A model generated the notes under the pieces. It searched no databases. It had not been told where the DNA came from and saw only the letters and a program-made list of their open reading frames with translations. Below are positions 6,704 to 13,516 of a stretch of DNA of 33,644 nt, piece by piece. Each line of letters opens with the position of its first letter. Position 1 is the first letter of the stretch. Made by a program: the position numbers and the translations under genes. The stretch lies in contig DATLGD010000218.1 of the NCBI GenBank assembly GCA_035540755.1, forward strand, positions 1 to 33,644, read 5' to 3'. This DNA comes from DATLGD01 sp035540755. Lineage in GTDB: Bacteria; Actinomycetota; Actinomycetes; Mycobacteriales; SCTD01.

Positions 6704-9265
6704 ATGCGCCATGCTCCGCCGGTGACCCGAGGCACGTGGCGCGCCACCCTCCCGCTCCTGCTGCTGCTCGGTGCCGTCGCGCTCCCGGCTCCCGCCTCCG
6801 GCCAGGCGGTGCCCGGCGCCGGCGACGCCGTCGTCAGCGCGCACCGCGGCGGCGCAGCCTACGCGCCCGAGAACACCATGGCCGCCTTCGAGAACGCGGT
6901 GCGTCTGGGCGTCGACGAGCTCGAAGCGGACGTGCAGCTGACCGCCGACGGCGAGCTGGTGCTGCTCCACGACGACACCCTCGACCGCACCACCGACTGC
7001 ACCGGTGCGGTCCTCGACCGCACCTGGGCGGAGGTGTCCGCCTGCGACGCCGCGCACTGGTGGTCGCCGGGGCCCTCGACGACGGTGCGCGACGTCGACG
7101 CCGACCACCCGCTGCGCGGCACCGGTGTCGGCGTGCCGCGGCTGGCCGAGCTGCTCGCGCTCGCCTCGGCACCGGGCGCCCCACGGGCCAGCATCGAGCT
7201 GAAGAACATCCCGGGCGAGGCGAACTTCGATCCGGGCGGCACCGTCGTGGCGACGGCGTTCGTCGCGGCGGTGCGCGCCAGCGGCGTGCCGAAGGAGCAG
7301 GTCCTCGTCCAGTCGTTCTTCCCGACGAGTCTCGAGGCGGTCCGCCGGCTCGACCCGGAGCTGCGGACCCAGTTCCTGACCTCGAGCGGCACCGGCCAGA
7401 CCGCCGCCCAGAACCTCGCGTACACGGTCGCGCGCGACCACGACGTCATGGCGCCGAACGACACGGCGCCGGACCTGACGGCCGAGCTGGTGGCGGCGGC
7501 GCACGCGGCCGGCAAGCTGGTCGTGCCCTACACGCCGAACACCCCGACGCGCATGCAGGCGGCGCTGGACAAGGGCGTCGACGGCCTCATCACCGACCGG
7601 CCCGCCTGCCTGCTGCAGCTGCTCGGCCGGCCGGTGCCCGATGAGGTGGCGCTTGCCGACGGGGTGGCCCTCTGCGAGACCGAGCGGGAGGGCGAGGGCC
7701 CCACCGACCGCCCGGCGCCGGAGACGTGCGAGGCGATCCGGCCGCCGCGCTGGGCTCCGACGACAGGGCCGAGCGACTCCCGCGGCGACCTGCGAGTGGT
7801 GGGCCTGCAGTACAAGCAGGACGTCGAGAACGTCGTCAGCTACGACACGTTCCGCACGGCGATGCGCTGCCTGGTCGAGGACCACGTGGTCCCACGCATG
7901 GACGGCCGACCTGTGCTGGCGGTGTTCAACGAGGACATCGGGCTGATGACCGTCGCCACCGGCAGCCGCGGGCGCACCGTGCGCGAGCAGGCGGCGACCC
8001 CGCTGCGAGCCCCGGTCGGCGACGACGTGCCGCTCGGTGTCGCGGCCGCACTCGGGCAGCTGAACGTCACGTATGCCGAGCAGATCGCCGCCTACCAGCA
8101 GAGGTTCGGGCCGGTCGACCCGCGCAAGCAGGTGCTCCTGGCCGCCACCGACACCTTCGCCCGTGCCTTCAACACCACGTTCTCCGACATCGCCCGCGAC
8201 TACGGCCTGTTCGTCGTGGCCGGCAACAGCCAGGCCCGGTACCGGGCGACCACCGACCCGGCAGAGGTCGCGCTGTTCGCCGACCCCGACCTGCCGGACC
8301 CGACCGAGGCCTACGTCGCCGTCGACCAGCGGGTGCCGAACGCCGCCTACGTCTGGGGCCCGGACGACGTCGACCCGACCGCGCCGCGCGGTGCGCGCAA
8401 CCTCCTGCACCGCAACGAGAAGGTCCCGCTGACCCAGCTCGAGATCGACCTGCTCGCCCTCGACCCGGGCCCCTCCACCGGGCCGGAGGCGGTCGCGAAC
8501 GTCACCGGCCCCGACATCGCCTCGCACCGGCTCGGCATCGCCACCAGCCTGCCGGCCTTCGTCTACGGCTACCCGTTCGGCGAGCGCCCCGAGGACTTCG
8601 CGCCGTGCGAGGACCTGGCGCAGACCTACATGTCCTGCATGGACGCCCAGGGTGTGGACGTCGTGGTCCAGGACGAGGCCAACCCCGGCCGGTGGGCGGC
8701 CTACAACCCTGGCGGATGGCAGCCGCTGGAGTGGATGAGCTCGACCTGGCGCGCGGTGGCCGACCCCACCGTCGGCTTCCGGTACAACGTCACGCCGCAC
8801 ATGGTGGGCAACCTGCTCGACATCCCCTTCGACGGCCAGTCGGCCATCACCGCCCGCGCCGCCGGTCTGCCGCCGGCGACCTACGTCGGCAACACCGAGC
8901 CGCTCGACCCGCGCGACCCGCCCGAGTACGGGGTCTACGCCGGCCCGAAGCCGCACTTCCTGGCGCTGGCCGACTGGGTGGTGCCCGACGCACCCCGCCC
9001 CGAGCTGGAGCAGGTGGCGGCGGCGCTCGCTCCCGGCAGCGGCGACCTCCGGGAGGACGGCTACCTGCAGACCGCGGTGGCCGCCGACCTGCTGCCGACG
9101 CAGCGCGCGGAGCCGGATACCGGACCCGCGCCGGGAGGGTCCGATCCGGTCGCCGCCCCTGTCGGGCAGCGGCTCCCGGCGACCGGCGGGGCGGCGCTCC
9201 TGCCGGCGGCTGCCGCCCTGCTGCTGTGCGCCGCCGTGCTGCGTCGCCGGGTGCGCCCGACCTGA
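6704..9265 (+). CDS. Sortase-anchored GDPD / nitrilase-like fusion protein
   Basis: This is an 853-residue exported protein. Residues 1-35 are a signal peptide (TWRATLPLLLLLGAVALPAPASG). Residues 41-305 are a glycerophosphodiester phosphodiesterase domain: AHRGG (His47, Arg48), PEN (55-57), DELEAD (71-76), LLHDD with His89, IELKN with Glu166, and GLITDRP. Residues about 362-760 resemble the carbon-nitrogen hydrolase (nitrilase) fold, with candidate catalytic Glu410 (VFNEDIG) and Lys573 (NEKVPLTQLE); the usual nucleophile position appears to hold Ser615. A Pro/Gly spacer leads to RLPATGG (LPATG 824-828), a hydrophobic stretch and RRRVRP, a complete sortase signal. It probably hydrolyses glycerophosphodiesters (lipid or teichoic-acid-like) at the cell wall. 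The second activity is unproven. It lies 19 nt after glgA, and may or may not share its transcript. Confidence 0.85.
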   Translation: MRHAPPVTRGTWRATLPLLLLLGAVALPAPASGQAVPGAGDAVVSAHRGGAAYAPENTMAAFENAVRLGVDELEADVQLTADGELVLLHDDTLDRTTDCTGAVLDRTWAEVSACDAAHWWSPGPSTTVRDVDADHPLRGTGVGVPRLAELLALASAPGAPRASIELKNIPGEANFDPGGTVVATAFVAAVRASGVPKEQVLVQSFFPTSLEAVRRLDPELRTQFLTSSGTGQTAAQNLAYTVARDHDVMAPNDTAPDLTAELVAAAHAAGKLVVPYTPNTPTRMQAALDKGVDGLITDRPACLLQLLGRPVPDEVALADGVALCETEREGEGPTDRPAPETCEAIRPPRWAPTTGPSDSRGDLRVVGLQYKQDVENVVSYDTFRTAMRCLVEDHVVPRMDGRPVLAVFNEDIGLMTVATGSRGRTVREQAATPLRAPVGDDVPLGVAAALGQLNVTYAEQIAAYQQRFGPVDPRKQVLLAATDTFARAFNTTFSDIARDYGLFVVAGNSQARYRATTDPAEVALFADPDLPDPTEAYVAVDQRVPNAAYVWGPDDVDPTAPRGARNLLHRNEKVPLTQLEIDLLALDPGPSTGPEAVANVTGPDIASHRLGIATSLPAFVYGYPFGERPEDFAPCEDLAQTYMSCMDAQGVDVVVQDEANPGRWAAYNPGGWQPLEWMSSTWRAVADPTVGFRYNVTPHMVGNLLDIPFDGQSAITARAAGLPPATYVGNTEPLDPRDPPEYGVYAGPKPHFLALADWVVPDAPRPELEQVAAALAPGSGDLREDGYLQTAVAADLLPTQRAEPDTGPAPGGSDPVAAPVGQRLPATGGAALLPAAAALLLCAAVLRRRVRPT

Positions 9266-9283
9266 CCCGCGCGGGCGGGCTGG

Positions 9284-10135
9284 TCAGCCGGTGTCGCCGG
9301 CGAGCGGGTCGCGGTCGGCGTCGAGCTCGACCAGCAGGTCGTGCAGGGCGTCGAACAGCGCGGGGCCGGCGGCCACGCACAGGTCGCGGCCCTCCGGCCG
9401 GCCGCGCAGGCCTCCGACGCGGGCCCCGGCTTCCCGCGCGATCAGCGCCCCGGCGGTCCAGTCCCAGGGGCTCATGGCCTGCTCGTAGTAGCCGTCGACC
9501 CGGCCGGCAGCCACGGCGCACAGGTCGAGCGCGCCGGCGCCCATCCGGCGGATGTCGCGCACCCTCGGCAGCAGCGTCGTCAGGTGCTGCGCCTGCACGG
9601 CGCGCCGGCGGGCGTCGTAGCTGAAGCCGGTGGCCACCAGCGCCTGCGCCAGGTCGTCGGCGTCGGTGCACCGCAGCGGGCGCCCGTTCAGGGTCGCGCC
9701 GGCGCCGCGGCGCGCGGCGAACGTCTCGCCCTTGGCGGGGTCGTGCACGACCCCGACCACCACCTCCCCGTCCACCTCCACACCGATGCTGACCGCCCAC
9801 TGCGGCAGGCCGTAGAGGAAGTTGACGGTGCCGTCGACCGGGTCGATCACCCACCGCACGCCGGTGGTGCCGGCGTCGTCCGCGCCCTCCTCGCCGAGCA
9901 CGCCGTCACCCGGCCGGGCGGCCCGGATGCTCTCGACGAGCAGCCGCTCGCTGGCGGCGTCGGCTGCCGTGACCACGTCGGTGGGCGTGGACTTCGTCGA
10001 GGCGACCTCGACGCCCTCGCGCATCGACAGCGCGAGGTCGCCGGCCCGGCGCGCGAGGTCGACCGCGAGGGCGAGCAGCTCCGGCTCGTCGGCGGCGGCA
10101 GTGCTGGCAGGGTCCGGGGCAGGGGCGTCGTCCAC
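9284..10135 (-). CDS. Inositol monophosphatase family protein
   Basis: This is a 283-residue Mg2+-dependent, lithium-sensitive-type sugar phosphatase of the IMPase/FBPase superfamily. The metal-binding motifs are all present: GEEG (81-84), WVIDPVDGT (95-103) with Asp98 and Asp101, and SPWDWTAGA (222-230) with Asp225. Members dephosphorylate inositol-1-phosphate, histidinol phosphate, or related sugar phosphates. In actinobacteria inositol is needed for phosphatidylinositol and mycothiol, but several paralogues usually exist, so the substrate is not settled. The GTG at 10135 is preceded by GGGAGG at 8 nt, which decides the start although the frame is open further. It is convergent with the GDPD fusion gene and divergent from the dehydrogenase operon. 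A 54-bp inverted repeat begins 12 bp upstream. Confidence 0.9.
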   Translation of the reverse strand: MDDAPAPDPASTAAADEPELLALAVDLARRAGDLALSMREGVEVASTKSTPTDVVTAADAASERLLVESIRAARPGDGVLGEEGADDAGTTGVRWVIDPVDGTVNFLYGLPQWAVSIGVEVDGEVVVGVVHDPAKGETFAARRGAGATLNGRPLRCTDADDLAQALVATGFSYDARRRAVQAQHLTTLLPRVRDIRRMGAGALDLCAVAAGRVDGYYEQAMSPWDWTAGALIAREAGARVGGLRGRPEGRDLCVAAGPALFDALHDLLVELDADRDPLAGDTG

Positions 10136-10146
10136 CGGCCCATCCT

Positions 10147-10200
10147 CCCGCCCCCCGGAAATCAACAGCACCAGGGTGCTGTGGATTTCTGGGGGGCGGG
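10147..10200. repeat. 54-bp near-perfect inverted repeat (REP-like or regulatory)
   Basis: There are two 26-bp arms (10147-10172 and 10175-10200) around a 2-bp centre (AG), with only two mismatched pairs. The core around the centre reads AACAGCACC-AG-GGTGCTGTGG, flanked by AAATC/GATTT and by C6/G6 tracts at the ends. Its AT-rich blocks stand out from the flanking DNA. It lies between two divergent genes, close to the ribosome-binding site of the phosphatase gene. It is too long and symmetric for one repressor dimer. As RNA it would form a very stable hairpin in either 5' leader, and as DNA it could extrude as a cruciform. A dispersed repetitive palindrome is the best guess. No second copy was seen in this window. 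Confidence 0.8.
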
Positions 10201-10224
10201 TGGTGGGCGGGGCAGTGGTCCTGC

Positions 10225-10239
10225 TAGAACGGCGTTCGG
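10225..10239. promoter_or_regulatory. Small palindrome before the paired dehydrogenase operon
   Basis: The sequence TAGAACGGCGTTCGG contains the inverted repeat GAACG-G-CGTTC (10227-10237), located 36-48 bp before the GTG at 10275. It resembles the KstR-type operator (TnnAACnnGTTnnA) of steroid-degradation genes, but the AAC-GTT spacer is three bases rather than two and the right flank is not symmetric. It is therefore only a candidate operator, and a regulator cannot be named. Confidence 0.35.
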
Positions 10240-10274
10240 TTTCCCGTCTGTCCGCCGCCGACGAAGGGCCCCTC

Positions 10275-11468
10275 GTGGACCTCAGCTTTTCCCGGGAAGA
10301 GGAAGACTTCCGCAGGGAGCTCCGCTCCTGGCTCGACGCGAACCTGCCGCCCGAGATGCGCTCCCCCGACTTCTGGGAGGGCAAGTCCGACGACGAGCAG
10401 TTCCAGATCCGGCGCGACTGGGAGGCCGGCAAGGCGGCTGCGGGCTTCGCCGGCATCCAGTGGCCGACCGAGTACGGCGGCCGCGGCGGCACGTCCGGCA
10501 TGAAGGCGGTCTACGACCAGGAGATGATCCGGGCCAACGCCCCGACCACGGTCAACCCGCTCGGCCTGACCTTCCTCGCCCCGACCGTGATGATGATCGG
10601 CACGGAGCAGCAGAAGAAGGACATCATCAAGCCGCTGCTGCACAACGAGGTCATCTGGTGCCAGGGCTTCTCCGAGCCCGGAGCCGGCTCCGACCTCGCT
10701 GCGCTGTCGATGCGCGCCGAGCGCGAGGGCGACCAGTACGTGCTCAACGGCCAGAAGATCTGGACGACCAACGCCGGGCACGGCGACAAGATCTTCACCC
10801 TCGCCCGCACCGGCGCGCCGGTCGAAGGACAGAAGAAGCACGCCGGCATCTCGATGCTGCTCGTCGACATGCACCAGCCCGGGATCGAGGCCCGCCCGCT
10901 CAAGCAGATCACCGGCTCCAGCGAGTTCGGCGAGGTCTTCTACACCGACGCGGTCTGCCCCGTCGACGAGGTGCTCGGCGGCGAGGGCAACGGCTGGCAG
11001 ACCGCGATGCTGCTGCTGTCGTTCGAGCGCGGCAGCTCGGCGATCGGGCAGTACACCGAGTTCCGCAAGATGTGGAACGAGGTCGCCAAGGCCGCGGGCG
11101 CCACCGAGCGGGACGGGCGGCCCGCCGCGCAGGACCCGGTCCTGCGGCAGGAGCTGGCCAGGAGCCTCATCGAGCTGGAGTGCCTGAAGTACCACTCCTG
11201 GCACATCCTCACCTCGACGTCGCAGGGCAAGGACCTCGGGTTCGAGGCGTCGATGACCAAGCTGTTCTGGGCGCAGACCTTCCGCGACCTGTCCGACGTC
11301 TACAGCGACGTCGTCGGCCCGGAGTTCCAGGTCGCCGGCAAGCCGGGCCTGTCGCGGCAGGAGCTCACGACGATGGCCCTGTGGTCCCGCTCCTGCACGA
11401 TCTGGGGCGGCTCCAACGAGGTCCAGCGCACGATCATCGCCGAGCGCGTGCTCGGCCTCCCCCGGTAG
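10275..11468 (+). CDS. Acyl-CoA dehydrogenase, subunit 1 of a probable heteromeric pair
   Basis: This is a 397-residue acyl-CoA dehydrogenase of the FadE type. It shows the FAD/substrate motif GFSEPGAGSD (131-140), IWTTNAGHGD (162-171) and the C-terminal IWGGSNEVQRTIIAERVLGLP (376-396). The EGT motif that holds the MCAD-type base is replaced by GGS; Glu251 in SFERGSS occupies the helix position used by isovaleryl-CoA dehydrogenase and is the likely base. In actinobacteria two adjacent, dissimilar acyl-CoA dehydrogenase genes often encode an alpha2beta2 enzyme acting on steroid or other bulky acyl-CoAs, and the next gene fits that pattern. The GTG at 10275 has GAAGGG upstream. The frame extends further but would run through the palindrome. 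Confidence 0.9.
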   Translation: MDLSFSREEEDFRRELRSWLDANLPPEMRSPDFWEGKSDDEQFQIRRDWEAGKAAAGFAGIQWPTEYGGRGGTSGMKAVYDQEMIRANAPTTVNPLGLTFLAPTVMMIGTEQQKKDIIKPLLHNEVIWCQGFSEPGAGSDLAALSMRAEREGDQYVLNGQKIWTTNAGHGDKIFTLARTGAPVEGQKKHAGISMLLVDMHQPGIEARPLKQITGSSEFGEVFYTDAVCPVDEVLGGEGNGWQTAMLLLSFERGSSAIGQYTEFRKMWNEVAKAAGATERDGRPAAQDPVLRQELARSLIELECLKYHSWHILTSTSQGKDLGFEASMTKLFWAQTFRDLSDVYSDVVGPEFQVAGKPGLSRQELTTMALWSRSCTIWGGSNEVQRTIIAERVLGLPR

Positions 11469-11482
11469 CAGAGGAGACCGAG

Positions 11483-12676
11483 ATGCACTTCGCCCTCGAC
11501 GACGAGCAGCGCGCCCTGCAGGACGCCGTCCGCTCCTACCTGCGCGACCGCTTCGGGCCGGACAAGGTCCGGGAGGTCTACGACGACCCGGACGGCGACG
11601 GCGACCCGGCCGAGCTCTGGAAGGCCCTGTCCGAGCAGGGCTGGCTGGCCGTGATGGTGCCCGAGCAGCACGACGGCATCGGCCTCGGCCTGCTCGACGC
11701 CTCGGTGATCTCCCGTGCGCTCGGGGCCGGCACGGTCCCCGGCCCCTGGCTCGGCACGGTGCTCGCCGCCGAGGCGGTGCGGCTGGCCGGCTCGGACGAG
11801 CAGAAGTCCGCCTGGCTGCCGCGCCTGGCCGCCGGCGAGGCCAAGGGCGCGGTCGCGCTCATGACGCCGGGCTCGTCGCCGTCGCCGCAGTTCCCGCCGG
11901 CGACCTCCGACGGCGGAGCGCTGTCGGGCCAGCTCGCGCTGGTCGAGTACGCCCACGTGGCCGACGTCCTCGTGGTCGCGGCGGCCGACGGCCTGCACCT
12001 GGTCGACCCGAGGACCGACGGCGTCAGCATGATCCGGTGCTCGGCGCTCGACCGCTCCACCCGCACCTCGACCGTCGACCTCGACGGCGTGCAGGGCGAG
12101 CGGCTCGCGCACAGCTCCGACCAGGTGCTGCAGTCGCTGCTGGACCGCGCCGCCGTGCTGGTGGCGAACGACCTGGCCGGCATCGCCCGCAAGGCGCTGC
12201 TCGAGACCGTCGAGTACGACAAGACCCGCGTGCAGTTCGGCCGACCGGTCGGCTCGTTCCAGGCCATCAAGCACCACCTCGCCGACCTGCACGTGGCCGT
12301 CACCATGGCCGAGCACGCGTCGCTCTACGCGGCGCACGCCGTCGACCAGGGACAGGACGACGCGCCGCTGGCCGTCTCGATCGCCAAGGCCAAGGCGGCC
12401 GACGCCGCCCGCCAGGCGGTCAGCGACATGATCCAGTACCACGGCGGCATCGGGTTCACCTGGGAGCACGACGCGCACTTCTACTTCAAGCGCGCCAAGC
12501 GCCTGGAGTACGCCTACGGCGATGCGGCGCAGCACCGCGAGCGGATCGCCTCGATCCTGATCGACGGCGCCGACGGCGGTCGCGGTCTCGGCGAGGGCGG
12601 AGCTGACGGCGGCCAGACCACCGTCGGCGGCGCGACCGCCGCCCAGGGCACCGGCGTCGCGGCAGCCACCGCCTGA
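11483..12676 (+). CDS. Acyl-CoA dehydrogenase, subunit 2 of a probable heteromeric pair
   Basis: This 397-residue acyl-CoA dehydrogenase family protein diverges from subunit 1. The mid-domain flavin motif is degenerate: ALMTPGSSPSP stands where SEPxAGSD is expected. The C-terminal helical domain keeps TRVQFGRPVGSFQAIKHHLAD (248-268) and IQYHGGIGFTWEHDAHFYFKRA (317-338). It has no EGT base. Loss of the flavin signature in one partner is what the heterotetrameric FadE pairs of mycobacteria show, so this subunit probably completes the binding site rather than acting alone. The last 36 residues are a Gly/Ala/Thr-rich tail. The ATG has GAGGAG 7 nt upstream, 14 nt after the preceding stop. The TGA overlaps the next ATG by one base. 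Confidence 0.88.
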   Translation: MHFALDDEQRALQDAVRSYLRDRFGPDKVREVYDDPDGDGDPAELWKALSEQGWLAVMVPEQHDGIGLGLLDASVISRALGAGTVPGPWLGTVLAAEAVRLAGSDEQKSAWLPRLAAGEAKGAVALMTPGSSPSPQFPPATSDGGALSGQLALVEYAHVADVLVVAAADGLHLVDPRTDGVSMIRCSALDRSTRTSTVDLDGVQGERLAHSSDQVLQSLLDRAAVLVANDLAGIARKALLETVEYDKTRVQFGRPVGSFQAIKHHLADLHVAVTMAEHASLYAAHAVDQGQDDAPLAVSIAKAKAADAARQAVSDMIQYHGGIGFTWEHDAHFYFKRAKRLEYAYGDAAQHRERIASILIDGADGGRGLGEGGADGGQTTVGGATAAQGTGVAAATA

Positions 12677-13509
12677 TGCCCGGCGCGTCGGCGGGCAGGG
12701 TCGCCCTCGTCACCGGTGGCGCCTCGGGCTTCGGCGCCGAGGTCGCCCGCCAGCTGGTGCGGCGCGGCGACAGCGTCGTGCTGTGCGACGTCGACACCGC
12801 CGGCGGGCAGGCCGTCGCCGAGGAGCTCGGCGCGCACTTCCTGCGCTGCGACGTCTCGGACTTCGACGAGGTCGTGGCGACCACGAAGGCGGCCGAGCAG
12901 GTGCACGGCGGGCTGGACCTGGTCTTCCTCAACGCCGGCGTCTCGACCGGCTGCGGCGTCGGCGAGGACTTCGACCTCGCCACGTACCGGCGGGCGATGG
13001 GGGTGAACCTCGACGGCGTCGTGTTCGGCGTGCATGCCGCGATCCCGGCGCTGCTGCGCCGCGGCGGCGGCTCGATCGTCGCCACGGCGTCGATGGCCGG
13101 CTTGACCGGGACGCCGTTCGACCCCGTGTACGGCGCGAACAAGCACGCCGTCGTGGGGCTCGTCCGCGCCCTCGGGCCGGCGCTCGCGCCGCAGGGGATC
13201 CGGGTCAACGCCTTCTGCCCCGGCTTCGCCGAGACGAGGATCATCGCCGACATCAAGGACGTGCTGCAGAGCAGCGGTGTGCCGATCATCCCGGTCGACG
13301 TGGCCGGGCGCGCGGTCCTGCAGGCCTTCGACAGCGACGAGACCGGCCAGGCGTTCCTGCTGCAGGCCGGTCGCGAGCCGATGGTCTACCGCTTCCGCGG
13401 CATCCCCGGCCCGCTGGACGCCGACGGCGACCCGGCGCGACCGCTCGACCCGACCGGCGTGCCGAGGTCCCCGGGCACGGCCGAGCCGCCCGGGGACCTG
13501 ACCGGCTGA
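12676..13509 (+). CDS. Short-chain dehydrogenase/reductase (SDR)
   Basis: This is a 277-residue classical SDR. The nucleotide loop is TGGASGFG (13-20), Asp38 after the second strand favours NAD+, NAG is at 86-88, and the catalytic tetrad is Asn111, Ser139, Tyr152 and Lys156 (YGANK). CPGF after strand 6 is normal for the fold. The last 45 residues are a Pro/Asp-rich extension. The substrate is probably a hydroxyacyl-CoA or another secondary alcohol formed downstream of the two dehydrogenase subunits with which it is co-transcribed (TGATG overlap). The beta-oxidation step after dehydrogenation and hydration would suit it. No hydratase is in this operon. Confidence 0.9.
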   Translation: MPGASAGRVALVTGGASGFGAEVARQLVRRGDSVVLCDVDTAGGQAVAEELGAHFLRCDVSDFDEVVATTKAAEQVHGGLDLVFLNAGVSTGCGVGEDFDLATYRRAMGVNLDGVVFGVHAAIPALLRRGGGSIVATASMAGLTGTPFDPVYGANKHAVVGLVRALGPALAPQGIRVNAFCPGFAETRIIADIKDVLQSSGVPIIPVDVAGRAVLQAFDSDETGQAFLLQAGREPMVYRFRGIPGPLDADGDPARPLDPTGVPRSPGTAEPPGDLTG

Positions 13510-13516
13510 GCCGGCG

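Noticed and set aside
6557..8956. A 799-codon open frame on the minus strand opposite the GDPD fusion gene
   Set aside because: Its protein is Arg/Gly/Val-rich with no domain, and it is the complement of a frame with clear motifs. Very GC-rich DNA gives such long shadow frames. The same holds for frames at 1155-2480, 4346-6265, 9341-10274 and 26965-29793 (minus).
9266..9275. CCCGCGCGGG palindrome just after the GDPD fusion stop codon
   Set aside because: It has no loop, is too short for a stable terminator, and palindromes of G and C are common by chance in this DNA.
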